NCBI GenBank assembly: GCA_947172415.1
Contig: OX359199.1
Coordinates: forward strand, 5,515,384 to 5,579,383
Origin: Chondrosia reniformis
Lineage: Eukaryota > Porifera > Demospongiae > Chondrillida > Chondrillidae
Reading direction: 5' to 3'
Length of the DNA: 64,000 bases
Part shown: in pieces, positions 11,384 through 23,900 of the stretch
How the letters are laid out: each line of letters opens with the position of its first letter
How positions within the stretch are numbered: position 1 is the first letter of the stretch
The notes under the pieces: generated by a model
Seen by the model: only the letters and a program-made list of their open reading frames with translations
Told to the model about the DNA's origin: nothing
Databases searched by the model: none
Position numbers and translations under genes: made by a program

Positions 11384-14300
11384 TTAACATTGTAATAAAT
11401 GAGGAGTTTTATTAAAATAAGTTCCGAATGAAAAGCAATTTGCTCCACCTGAAAAAAGAGCTACTTTCAAAGAACTTCCATCTTTATTCTCCCCATCCAA
11501 CAGAACACAAGTTGTCCCACAGAAGAGCAATGGTTCCTTTGGTAACTGGGAGGAATGCATTACAATGGTATATTAGATAGGCAGTGACATATAGCAAGTG
11601 TTGTAATACACTAACTTGTAGTTGGACAAAGGAAGCTTTGTGACTCAACAAGTCAACTAGAATCACTTCTGGCATTTCCAAGTTCCATTCAACCCCTCCA
11701 ACAATGACCAAACTGTCATTGTGCACCAAGCAGGAGCTGCTATACCTGAGCAGTGTAACAAGACAGGCAAAGCATTGAGGTTGCCAATGTACTTAATAGT
11801 TGGTTGGTTCAACTACAGCAAACAAGTTACTTAACAACATGCAAGTCATCAGTGAATCAGTTATGCAGTATAAAAGCCTCAGGTCCTTTATGGAAGTGAT
11901 GTAATGACAGCTGTTACCTGGCTGGTAAAGATGGATGACATTTGACTTCATTCAGCTCCAGATGGTGATCATCCTAAAGAAGAGACCCAGCATATTTATG
12001 AACACCAAGATACTCCATTACAAGTGCCTCTTTAATATAATATGTTTTAATGTTACCAACTAAAGGTGTTGAGTACCACAATTTACCAGAATTTTAACTA
12101 TGTATAATCTGTTAATTTATCAGAATTATAATTATGCTAATTTACCAGAATTATAATTATGCTAATTTACCAGAATTATAATTATGCTAATTTACCAGAA
12201 TTGTAAGCATGTAAAGTCTGTTAGTTGGTATATCATTTTTATCAAGTCCTCCATATACAGCAATACAGTCCTTCCACACGGCACTACTGTGACTATGGCA
12301 ACCAGTTAACCCATGTTCCCCTGATGCTACACACTGCAGGAGGAAACAGACACAGCACAGCAAGCACTCACCTGACAATCTTACTAGACACTCAACTGAA
12401 TTATGCATACATACTTTGGTCCACTTAAGAGTGGTTAGGTTCAATTGGTGGGCATCATTTAGGCACTCCCCATTTGCAGCTTTGCCTCCAATAACTACCA
12501 TAACTATTAATTCAAGACAAACGGAAGTAATGAAGCAATTTAAGCAGTTTTCAGCATGTTATATACTAGCTTTTTAACCATTTCTTTCTCTGATGACATC
12601 AGCAGTGTGTCTCCATCTTGGAATTGGACTGGCCCCTCCAGTCTTCAAAGAAATCCATTTGTATTCCTCATCTCTCAGTCCTTCTGAGTAAAATGGGTAA
12701 ACTAAATATTCACATCTGCTATACCCATTCCTGGCACATAGGTTGGTACATATACCAATGACTACAATAAGGTCTTACTTTTCAGTGAAAATACACCATT
12801 GCTTGGATTGGATGGAGACTGACGACCTCCGAATAGTACAAATCCATCGTTTGATACCGCAAGGGAAGCATGCATTAATTTACCTTTCAGCAAAGATAAG
12901 GATTTATGAGCAATTAAGGCTGCACACCAACCACTCCAAGGTACACACACCAACCCAAGGTTCACACCCACCAACCCAAGGTACACACCCCCACCAACCC
13001 AAGGTACACACCCTCACCACTCCAAGGTACACACCCCCACCAACCCAAGGTTCACACCCCCACCAACCCAAGGTACACACCCCCACCACTCCAAGGTACA
13101 CACCCCCACCAACCCAAGGTTCACACCCCCACCAACCCAAGGTACACACCCCCACCAACCCAAGGTTCACACACCCACCAACCCAAGGTACACACACCCA
13201 CCAACCCAAGGTACACACCCCCACCAACCCAAGGTTCACACATATACACACTAAACCCAGGTTCTCTTACCAGGTTTATCTCCATTTGTCTGACACTTAT
13301 GAATAATTGTTATCAGTTCACCATCAGCCACTACAGATGAATAACACAGTCACTGGTTACTTTAATACTGGTTTACTACCATCTTACCATTAAACTGCAC
13401 AAGTATTAGGGAATCCAGTCTCCCATGAGATACAGCCTTTTCACTTAGACCAAATCCTCCATACAGCAGGACACGCCCACTTCCATTAGACCTACAATCA
13501 TTAGTTTGAGGTAGCTGTGCGGAGGTGTGGCCAAACCTACAATTAAGCAATAGTAAGTGACGTAGATGGGGATACAAAGCAGACTCAAAGGTCCGTACCT
13601 TTGAATGAGATGTTGGTTCTCCTTATTATTTCTGATTGGTAATGGAACTACAGGTGATGCAGCTATGTGAGAGTTTGGTAAAATGTTTGCTTGTGTGCTC
13701 TTGGAAATCTTAAAGCAATCAACTAGAGCAGTCAGACTTCCTTTGAAGGATGACACTAGAACATAGTGACAGCATTTCATATGCCAACCCTATATGTTAG
13801 TATAGATACCTATATGTAAGTATAGATATCTATATGCTAGTATAGATCCTTATATGTACGTATAGATCCCTATGTGTAAGTATAGACTATATGTTAGTAT
13901 ATGTAGTATACGTAGGTCCTTGACCCAATAGTTACTGCTGATATTACTATGCACACTGCTGCAGCTAGATATGAGGAAGATGAAGGCAGGCTCACCTCAT
14001 ATTCATCAAACATCTCTAGATTACCAATCGCAATCCTCTGCTCCTCGGTCTGCAGAGCATAGTAGAAGTAATTCATGTCTTTGGCAGTAGATACCTCCCA
14101 ACCCTACATAAGAAGATAATACAGTATCCTAATATCTTGAAATTATCTAGTAGTATACTTACGTACATAAGAAGATAATACAGTATCCTAATATCTTGAA
14201 ATTATCTAGTAGTATACTTACGTACATAAGAAGATAATACAGTATCCTAATATCTTGAAATTAGTATACTTACGTACATAAGAAGATAATACAGTATCCT

Positions 14301-16057
14301 AATATCTTGAAATTAGTATACTTACGTACATAAGAAGATAATACAGTATCCTAATATCTTGAAATTAGTATACTTACGTACATAAGAAGATAATACAGTA
14401 TCCTAATATCTTGAAATTATCTAGTAGTATACTTACGTAAATCAGAATATGAGATCTCAAAATCTGGTAATATTCCCAATTTAGAATCACAATATCTTTC
14501 TATCTATATCACTATATCACAAGTCAAGCACCACTTAATACAGTAATTCAAGAGTGTGGTGATTAAATTGATGGTAGTATTTAGAAGATTTACAGAAGCT
14601 GAGCAGAAAATTATAATTAAATGATTTTTAGACAATAACTACACACAAAATTTGTTAAATAAAGGAATCATTGAAAATTACAGTATTAAAGCTGACATGG
14701 AAGGACCCACAATTCTGTCCACTCACCAGTTTTAGGTATCTTGCTTCCTGTGACTGAGGTGAGGGGTACGTGGTCACACACTTTAGAGGAGACCCAATAG
14801 ATGTGAAGTGGTCCAACCTATACACCATAGATCTATGTAAGTAGCCTATTTCAGGCACATGTATTAAATAGGAATAAGATTTAAAAGTACAATTAATACA
14901 AGGATGCAGGAACGACTCACATAACTCTACCAAACCCATCTCCTGGACACACCTATAAAGCGTAGAGATTCACACTGTATAGCAATGCAGTATTCATTGA
15001 CATATATATAATTATCACCAACTGTTATCAAACCTGTTCATAGGATATAAATGCAGCATTCTGGAATGTTCTAGCCATACACAATATCACATCTGATGAA
15101 CTGCATAAAATACATACAATGAAAAATATTTGCTGTATCTTCCACCTAAAGCAATGCAATAGAGCACTCACTGGCGATCTACTATATAAGTTAGGACACA
15201 TTCGGACAGAATTAGAGTTGGCTTCTTCAGATCCACACCACAGTCCAGCAGGAGAGCAGGCAACTCTGAGACCTGCTCCAAATTCAGTCCAATCAAAACA
15301 TAATCTAAAGACCTCAAAATGGGTCCTGTACAGAGAGAGAGAAAGTGCACTTTTTTGACTGCACAAAACTCTGTATTTCTATAACTCTAAATTTCTTTAA
15401 TGACATACGTACGTTTACTATTCAGGTCTGTCAAACAAGTTTTCTGATCAATCAGTACACTCAAATTCTGGTTGGCTGATATTAGATTAATTTTTTGCAA
15501 AACCACTTCAGGAAAATCAACCTTTAAACAGCACAATAAGTAAAAAGTTCAAAATGAAGATTTTAAGGTACATAGAATTAAAGAGTGGAAAATATTATGC
15601 TCACCTCAATATACCTGGACTTCAGCAATCCAGATGACTTTAGACGAAAGAAGGCTGAGTCAAACCCAGCACCAAGGGAAAGTACCTGTCCTTCGCTTCC
15701 CACTTCCTTTAAAAAGGTTTTAAGGAAGTAATCAATGGTTAGCATCCTTATATAGTAACCTCTACAACATAAAGGGACCGTCAATGTTTGAATTATATTT
15801 AGTCCCAACAATTATGTTAAATGAGCACATTTATAGATATGTCTCTAGCAAGCACTGGTAACTTTGAGTTAGCCCACGTGACGATGATAATCAACGTCAG
15901 GCATTAATCATCCCTACCTATGAATGATTGCCGATCTCTTCGAGGTCTTTACAACAAATTTGGAAATCCATCTGTCGTCAAAATACCCAGCATTAGTAGT
16001 AGACGCTTTACTAACTGAACTATTATCATTAGTTCTCTGGACCTGAACTGCTGACAT
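11384..16057 (-). CDS. LCMT2: tRNA wybutosine-synthesising protein 4 (methyltransferase + kelch)
   Basis: ATG 16055-16057, stop 11384-11386. Exon 15918-16057 reads MSAVQVQRTNDNSSVSKAST with GYFDDRWISKFV, the N-terminal signature of the PPM1/LCMT family. The next exon has GYYIR and the SAM-binding LSLGAGFDSAFFRLK; then VDFPEVVLQK, LRSLDYVLIGLNL and LSECVLTYI complete the methyltransferase. After WEVSTAKDMNYFYYALQ and NLEMFDEYE come kelch-type repeats (RFGHTSAQL, VLLYGGFGLSE, FVLFGGRQSP, IPRWRHTADV, VMVVIGGKAANGE, CIAVYGGLDKND, LVIVGGVEWNLE). The protein ends FSGGANCFSFGTYFN, as in LCMT2. In the family this enzyme methylates and methoxycarbonylates the wybutosine precursor at G37 of tRNA-Phe. 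The domain order separates it from LCMT1, which lacks kelch. Introns hold several minisatellites. Confidence 0.93.
12070..12205. repeat. Tandem repeat, ~24-bp unit
   Basis: About five copies of AATTTACCAGAATTATAATT-like sequence in an LCMT2 intron. Confidence 0.75.
12935..13245. repeat. Minisatellite, CCAACCCAAGGTACACACCC unit
   Basis: About 13-15 units of 20-22 bp, alternating GGTACACA and GGTTCACA variants, inside an LCMT2 intron. Both strands stay open through it, so the 187-aa (+) and 115-aa (-) ORFs here are repeat artefacts, not genes. Confidence 0.9.
13795..13920. repeat. Tandem repeat, ~28-bp unit (TATAGATACCTATATGTAAG)
   Basis: Four or five diverged copies with TATGTAAG/TATGCTAG variation in an LCMT2 intron. 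Confidence 0.7.
14107..14440. repeat. Minisatellite, 60-72-bp unit x 6
   Basis: Six nearly identical units containing ATAAGAAGATAATACAGTAT, CCTAATATCTTGAAAT and a variable ATCTAGTAG insert, ending TATACTTACGTA. Two length classes (with and without ATCTAGT) alternate, as expected from unequal exchange. The array lies in an LCMT2 intron. Confidence 0.9.
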
Positions 16058-16452
16058 GTTCCACTTTTACAAGTCTCGCCCAAGGAAAATTTGATTACAG
16101 GGGGCTTAAAACAGATAAAGGAACAGTTATCCTCAAAATTATAAAGAATGGTGCAAAAAGGTAAACATAATATACGGTATATACTATATACAGTTTCAGC
16201 TTCAGTACAACACTGCAAAATATGTGGGCCACTTAAACTTAAACCCTAAATTGGACTTAAATTAGCCTGAGATTAAGAGAAGCTTCAGAGAGATTCAATA
16301 GATGACTCCCTTATGCATCACAAATTTGTAAAACTCAAATTCACCAGGGACTGCGATAACAATTGTTTACACACCTCTCTTCAATTGCTAACCTTCGTCA
16401 GCCATTTTGTATCTATTGCGAAAGTGGTGCGACAAGAAACTATAATTAAGGC

Positions 16453-16530
16453 TGACGTCATCTAAACACGTGATCCCACTTCCTAATTTGGAGTTTGCGC
16501 GGGAAAAATGGAATGCAGCCATATAAAAGA
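16453..16530 (+). promoter_or_regulatory. Promoter of ncRNA 1: CRE, E-box, E2F-like site, TATA
   Basis: TGACGTCA at 16453-16460, CACGTG at 16467-16472, TTTGCGCGGGAAAA (E2F-like) at 16494-16507 and TATAAAAG at 16522-16529. An Inr-like TCAGT follows at 16550-16554. The region also lies about 400 bp upstream of the divergent LCMT2 start. The sites are seen; factor binding is inferred. Confidence 0.6.
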
Positions 16531-16551
16531 TGGCGAGGTGTGAAAATTTTC

Positions 16552-17204
16552 AGTTTACCCCCAGTGGCTTACTTGACGCGTGAGGTTGCTAAAGTTTCTG
16601 TGCCTGACGGTGGTCTTTCCTTATCCCGAGTAGTCCTGTTCGGAGCGCTAGACAAGTAGACCCAGGATTCCCCTCGGCTCCGCCAGCGAGCTGAGAATGC
16701 GGCCTGGTGTCACGTTGGATATGCAATCTGATCAGGAACTCAGTGGGAGGGTTGGTGCTTGGGATTGGTCCTCACTAGCTCTGGCTTCGGCTGGGGTCTG
16801 ACGGCACGGAGATTGAGGTAATCGCGTAACTATGTAAGTTGAAGTCGGTTGTCGACACCTGATTTGGGCAGTTGTTTCGCCAGTCCCCACTTCAAGGACG
16901 TCATCCGATCCTGAGGAGTTAAAGGTGTGGCAACACACTGATTCTCATCGGGGCAGTTTGCGGTTCGGGAGGGTCGGACTTGGCATAGGCTGAAAGAGAG
17001 GCTAACGCTGATCGATTCCTATGTCATGGCTAGTAACTCCATGAGTGCAGATTACTGCGCAGTTACAGCTTCTGTTACACAATAGTTAGTGTCAACGCTG
17101 TGGGGTGGGGCACGATGTACTTTCACCTCCTCGTGGTGTGCCCTGGGACAGCTCTACTTGAGTTGTGCTGAGAAAAGTACATGACCAGTTTGAAGATTTT
17201 TTTT
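16552..17204 (+). ncRNA. Putative spliced non-coding RNA 1
   Basis: No ORF longer than about 34 codons follows the TATA/Inr. The region is more GC-rich than its flanks and ends in T8 (17197-17204). Several blocks are shared in the same order with 50279-51122, 34 kb away: ATTCTCAT...AGGGTCGG at 16940-16983, CTAGTAACT near 17029, and a 41-nt core at 17107-17147 with three mismatches. A short GT...AG intron (16818-16871) would align with the acceptor of a candidate intron in the other copy. Conservation that is patchy and contains substitutions and indels not respecting codons argues for an RNA gene. I could not match it to 7SK, 7SL, RNase P or telomerase RNA. It could also be the 5' UTR of a gene or an old transposon-derived sequence. 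Confidence 0.5.
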
Positions 17205-17919
17205 CAAGTTAAGTCACTTATGAAAGATAATTGCATCCTTACATTTCATGTATTTTCATTCTGTAGGTTATAGTGGAGCGGTTGTGTCTTGAGCTATTTT
17301 GTGAAATGTTTTCATGAAGTTGTTCATATGACAGTTACTGTGTAGTATTACAATAGTTTTATGGCTATATAGCCATTTATTGATCGTTTATATTTATAGT
17401 TTTATGAAAATGTGTCACCTTTTGAAATTTACCAATTCATTGGCTGTAAATATATTGAATAATGGACAGTGCTGGACAGATTTATTTGGATGGTCGCATA
17501 GTTATATACTGTAAGCAGTCAGTCAGGGTGTATGCTGTTGATGTTAATAATTATCTTGCATGATCATGAATCACTTTTATATAATATACATTGGAAGTCT
17601 GCATGATGAGTTGTATTAATATATAGCATTAGATTAGCATTTTAATCTGGAGGAGATCAATATCCACACAGAACTATGTTTAACCTATAAATGTACATAC
17701 AAACTCCTTAACTTCAACTTATATATACATATGACGTTTGAATTAATTCTTTATAAAATTTAGTAAATTTAGTAAAGATGTACTTTTTAAATTTGCTATG
17801 ATACGTTCATCTGGTATATACAAAGTTAATGTATGTATGGTGAGAGATAGGGCAAAAACTAGCGAAAATCAAAATTTGTAAACCTTAATGTGTATATAAT
17901 GAATAATAGTTAACTGAGC
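17205..17919. other. AT-rich intergenic stretch
   Basis: Between ncRNA 1 and the RTK stop codon. I see no ORF or repeat of note. The part up to about 17500 could be a downstream exon of ncRNA 1, because a polypyrimidine-AG (TTTTCATTCTGTAG) precedes 17267, but this is speculative. Confidence 0.4.
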
Positions 17920-20900
17920 CTAATTTTCGAAATCAAATTCCATCATAGATGGATTAATTTGAATATATCCTGGGCTTCTGTCCAATCTTGTAACCATGGT
18001 TTGAAACTCAATTCTTAATTCCTTGAAACTTGGTCTCTTAGTTGCGTCTTTCTCCCAACAGTTTAACATTATCAGGTAACTGCACAAATGGAGAAGATAT
18101 AATGACAAACTAGATGATGAGCTTCCATAGTAGCATGAACAATTACTAAATTATTTCGGTCCATAGACCTTCATTAACTGATTGGTGAGATAAGGAAACA
18201 TTACATGTTATGATGTCATCAATGATGATGTAATAATATTGTCACATAAGTATTGGAAAGTAGTAATGAAATTATAATAATGTCCATTATATGTGCATAT
18301 ATACATTAACATGTATGTGTACATGTGTACTGTATAAATATATATATGTACTTACATGCTTGTTGAGCAATGGTTTGGGCAGTCTAGTCTGTATCCACAT
18401 GCTATCCTAACAAGTAGTGACTGGATGGACAGATCTCTATACGGAAGCTCCCCTGTGTTAGTGGAAGTATATATGTACATACTTTTCATATACATCCTTG
18501 CATAATAATAGTGGCATTTTCTCCCATATACAGTGTGAGTTGTTGATTAATAGGATATGTGGTGTGAAATACTTAATATAGGAAGTGAGGTAATGAGGTA
18601 ATTATATAAATCTTGCAGATTCGTTTCCTTAGTTGCTGGCAGCAACCAGTTGGCTGGCTAGTCCTTGGAGCAATTTTCATGAATTCCTTCACCTTTTTAG
18701 CCATTTTGATTCCAGGCCGCTCAAATGTGATAGCAGTGGGGTATAAATCAGTTATAGCCCATTGCTGCAGACTTCTGTCAAAATATAATTACTCAGCCTC
18801 AGCCTTATATTATATTCAACTATAGTCCTCACCACAGGGCTATAACCATTATAATGATGTACAATTTATTTTTTATTTTTTTAGTTATGGGTTGGTCTGT
18901 ACAGTGCTACATGGGGCAATAGCCCTTTAGTGTGCTTGGCACATGGTACACTTTAATAATATACATACGTATATACACAGGCATATGTAATACTCACCCA
19001 AGGTTCCAATTTCCCACAAACACACTCCGTAGGACCACCTACATTATGGTAATTTTATTTTAAGTGTATTTTGGCCTTTAATAAATGTACGTATGTATAT
19101 GGATTAATACAAGCAATAGATAATAGTTTATTATTGTTCACAATTATTAGCTGGTGCTGTATTTTAATGTTAGTCACATATATATTATACGTCATCTCCA
19201 TATATAAATGCATATTTAGTAGAAATATATAAGAATTCTATGTGTGTATAATATTATTAATCAACAATCAAATTATGATATTGTATCAGATGCTGAGCTT
19301 ACACATCTGACTTCTCTGTGAAGAGACCTTCAAAGACAGTTTCCGGTGACATCCATCGTAATGGTAGTCTATCTCTCAAATCAGACACGTATACTGGGCA
19401 ACTCCTTGACAGACCAAAATCTGATATCTTGAGTGTGTTCCCACTGTCAACTAGGATATTGCGACAGGCAAGGTCCCGATGAACTATCCCAAGTTGACAC
19501 AAGTATTCCTATATAGAATTAATGCAAAATGTAAAAAATATATGATAGCAAACTGATAATTTACACTCAAAAAAGATCAAAAAGAATAAAGAAGATTCCC
19601 AGGGTCACTGGATTAAGGGTGGTATTCCCAGAAACAGCTGTCTGGCCCAGTGGAGAAGAAGAGAAGTAGATTGAGAAAAACTCTTGTATCTTTATCCAAG
19701 GCTTTTACTAAGTTTAGTTCCCTATATAGGACTTTACTCTAAAGTGGATGTAGCATGTAAGTAAAATTCTTATATACCATTCCATGTGCAATTTGATATG
19801 CAAATGATGCAATCTCATCATCAGTTAGCCATTTTGTTGGTGGCTTTTCATCTGTATTGATGTCTTCTGTTTGTGATGGCCTTTGTGCTGGATTATCTGT
19901 ACCCATCTGAGTCTCTTCAGATGATATTGGTAGAGTATATGGCATTGCAACAGATATGTCACTATTTATGTAAGTGCCAGTGACTTCAGGATATGGTTGT
20001 TGAGTTGGAGAAATCTATACATGTTTGGAGGACATTTTTACTGTATAAAAATATGTGTTTATATGCAGATTGTATGAATGCAACAGGCTGTAATATGTAT
20101 AAATAAAGTACAGTGAATTGTACCTTGGTATTCTTTGCTTTCAGCCACTCATGTAGGTTACCACATGTTATGTGCTCTAATACCAGCATCATAGGTGTTG
20201 CCATGGTTACACAACCCACCATTCTGACAACATGAGTGTGTCCTTCTAAAGACACTGTTTTCAGCAAATCTATTTCTGATATAAAGTTTTCTCTATCCTT
20301 CAAGGATGCATCCCCTATATGCATATGTAAAAAAGTAGGAGTTAGCTATGATCATTTATTAATTTAAAAGCTAATATTAAGTCCATGGTTCATCAACATA
20401 TTTGTCCAATAAGAAAATGTCTATCAGTCATTTTTGATCAATACAACTAAGGAGTGAATCTATAACCTTTAAGTGTCTTGACTGCTACAGTGTATGGATA
20501 TTTTCCCTCGGCTCTGGTTATTCTAATGTGTTTACGGGCCATTTTTGTTGCAACATTAACAGATAACACTCCCTTTGCTACCTGACCAAAAGTACCATAG
20601 CCAATCTTATCATCTACCGTAACATCAGATGGAAGTAACTCCCAAATATCTCTTTCGTCAGGCGGATCTAGGCCCTACGTATATGTAAACAACAAAATAG
20701 AGTTTGTGTGTAGCATATATAGTAGATGTATGCACGTATACTCACATTGGTTGACTGCTGTACAGCCTGTCCATGCATTGGTCTCAATGAAAGATAATCA
20801 TTAGATACTTCATACATACCACTGAACAAGAGCAATACGATATATAGGACATTAGTTAGAATTGGCATTGAAATTATGATTTGCTTACATGTATACTATT

Positions 20901-23900
20901 AAGTGAAGTGATAATCAAACCACAAGTAATTACAATCATTTTTAAACTTCATGAAGAGGGAAAAACGAAACAATTGCCGGGTTTGAACCCAAGACAGCTG
21001 GTTATGACCACCAGTGTTCTGCTACTGAGCTACAGTTGCCATAGCAACACCCCCTTACCATTGGAAACTCTTTCTTCTATAGTGCAGGATACAGCAGATG
21101 CAAAATAGTAAAGTTAGTAAACAAATGAGCAACATTGGACCAACTGATCCAAATACTATGAAGTAGATGTTACTTTTGGTAGTCATTGGTCTTGTAGTTC
21201 TTCCACCTATAAAAGAGAATTTATGGGATTCTAGTGAGCTAGGAAGCTGTTAGATACGTATGAATGTATACATTCCATAATAATATAAGCATCCAAGCAG
21301 GAAGCATAACAAAAGCTTACTGTATTATCACATTACTGGTAGGATGAACCATCAAGAATTATTTACGATTAATCATTCAAGAAACCAAAAATGAGCCACA
21401 TACTTGAATTGCAACAATATTTGGCTACGCTTATGAAGCTTTAAAGAATCTATTTGCAGAAGTGTTCTGAGCTACTGTATGTGTATTAGGCAAACAATTC
21501 ATAGGAACATTCGTAACATTATCCTATTAGTGACAGTCTATATGTCAAAGATACAAGACTTCTACTGAGCATGTTACTAGTTAACTGAATGGGCTAGGTA
21601 GAATAAGGTAGTACACATGACATACACAGTATAGACAATACACATAGTACACACATGAACAGTATAGACAATACACATAGTACACACACAGTATAGACAA
21701 TACACATAGTACACACACAGTATAGACAATACACATAGTACACACACAGTATAGACAGTACACATAGTACACACACAGTACGTACACACACATACACACA
21801 GTACACAACACAGTAGACACAGAACATAATGAAGCTTACATTGTGGTTTTAGTACTGTTAACGTTTCCATTGCTATCACATCTCTAATCCTAACAGCATT
21901 GGCAGTAGCGTTGCTCTCTGGATAGACAACATAAGAAGTGAACTTTGAACTGTAGATGTATACATACACGCATGTAAAGTTTTATCTAATACACCAGTTT
22001 TCTTACAGGCTACATCTACTATAGAATAAAGCATGCTCTGTTCCTAGTTGATCATGAATATTCTATTCACGATATATGCCTCATATACAATACGTACCTA
22101 TCCTAAAAATGGATCACGGTACCCTGAAACAAAGGCAAATTTCTTTAAGTGCCACTAGTACTGTACATCATATTTGTAGGACATACATACATAATGTATG
22201 GTGGATGTTATAGTTACATTACATTAAGATATATACCATTGAGTCCTGTGAACCTCAATTTCACATGAAGGAAATTTTTCACTTGTTGGCTTTCTGAAAT
22301 GATAATATAGCCTACTGGTACATCACAAAGTTTAGCCAATTTAATCCTGAGGTTTAGCTGTATGCTATTGAGAATACAGGATTCATGACAATATGCAATG
22401 TTGATAAATTGAAACTTGCCTATGGTAACTATATACCAGTCCACCAACCATTTGGTGTACGTACGTATATATGAGGTTGAAGAAGCAATACAATTGTACA
22501 GTATCCTTATATTTCCTGAAGTGCACTTATTAAATTTCTCTTTCCCTGGCTGATCCCCATATAAAATACAATCTATTCATGGGTGTATATACCACTTAAT
22601 AATGTATATAAAAATGGATTACAGTATCCTGAAAGACCTTACATTCAGGCATAGTTCAGCTTACCTTTCTTGGTTGCAACTTTGATAGTTCCCAGGAAAG
22701 GAAATTTCAACTGTCTCCTTGGCAACAATAGATGGCTCAATCTTGGCAGATTCTAAAAGTTGCCCACTGCCACTGTAGATAACCAGAGTGCGACCGATCA
22801 CTGAATGGACAGAAGACTAGGAGCATAACTTAATAGTCACTTCACTTCAAGTAAAAATAGTACAATTATTAGCAAAAAATAAACCAGATCATGATTATGA
22901 AACAGATCTATATTATATATTACATATGTATATACGTACGTATGTATGTAAGTTTAGGCCCTACTGTATATATGTACAGTAATGAGCGGTCTGTAGCATT
23001 ACATTGTGCAAACCATATGTGTAAGAAGTAGATTATATAATAGCTGGATATATGTATGTAGTATACGTATATGTAAGTATATATATGTATGTAGTATATA
23101 TGTAGTATATATATATCATTACTAGCTATATATATATGTATAGAAGTGCAGTGCTGTGTACCTGAATACAGCCCCGAGAGTTGTAAATTCTCATCATAGA
23201 AGGAGTGTATATCCATCTCTTTTCCCACCCGCAATGCACCATGCTTTCCAGTCAGATTACCCATGGGACAGTGAAAATGAGAGGTTTGAGAACAACCACC
23301 TTTCCTCCTCCTGTTGAATGGATCATACACAGATCCTCCATTTTCAATGTTAACTGACCATTGGAGATCTATTGGCTGCACAATTAATTAGATAAAATAA
23401 TATATTGTGTACCATTATTGATAATTATCGTATGCATTATATATATTTATTATAAGTAGTAACATATGAATTCATCTGATATATAGACTAAATATATAAT
23501 AAATAATATTCATATTTCATTTTCCATACTTTAGATCTTGAAATGTTTGCAACTAATATGGCAGGTCCTAGTGTCCACATTTTATTGTATACTATCTGTT
23601 TCTAGAGATATGGAATGGAAGAAGTAAAAGAGATAGTTGAATGAGATTTATAGACTCACTAGTAATACTTGGCCTTCCAATTGGTCACCCCTAATGATTG
23701 CATAAGCTTCAACAAGATGGCTGACTCCCGACTCAACATGCGGCTTAATTGTGTCACACTCAGTGTCATTCACCTTTAATTATGACACAAATATAATGAA
23801 TATAACTCAGTCTGGAATTTGGATATGATAACTTACAACATGTAACATGGCCGTTCTAGGCCCAATTAAAAGTGGCACTCTTTCTCTTAAATAGGCTGGC

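Noticed and set aside
12743-13306. 187-aa plus-strand and 115-aa minus-strand ORFs
   Set aside because: Both run through a minisatellite in an LCMT2 intron and have only repeat composition.
16552-17204. 7SK, 7SL, RNase P/MRP RNA identity
   Set aside because: None of the sequence hallmarks of those RNAs that I know were found in either copy.
20960-21050. Possible tRNA gene
   Set aside because: A- and B-box-like segments are present but position 33 of the anticodon loop is not T, the acceptor stem does not pair, and two more copies exist in introns. A SINE fits better.
21577-21969. Cys/Tyr/Val-rich minus-strand ORFs that look like a small cysteine-rich protein
   Set aside because: Produced by a 29-bp tandem repeat; no signal peptide start or splice context supports them.
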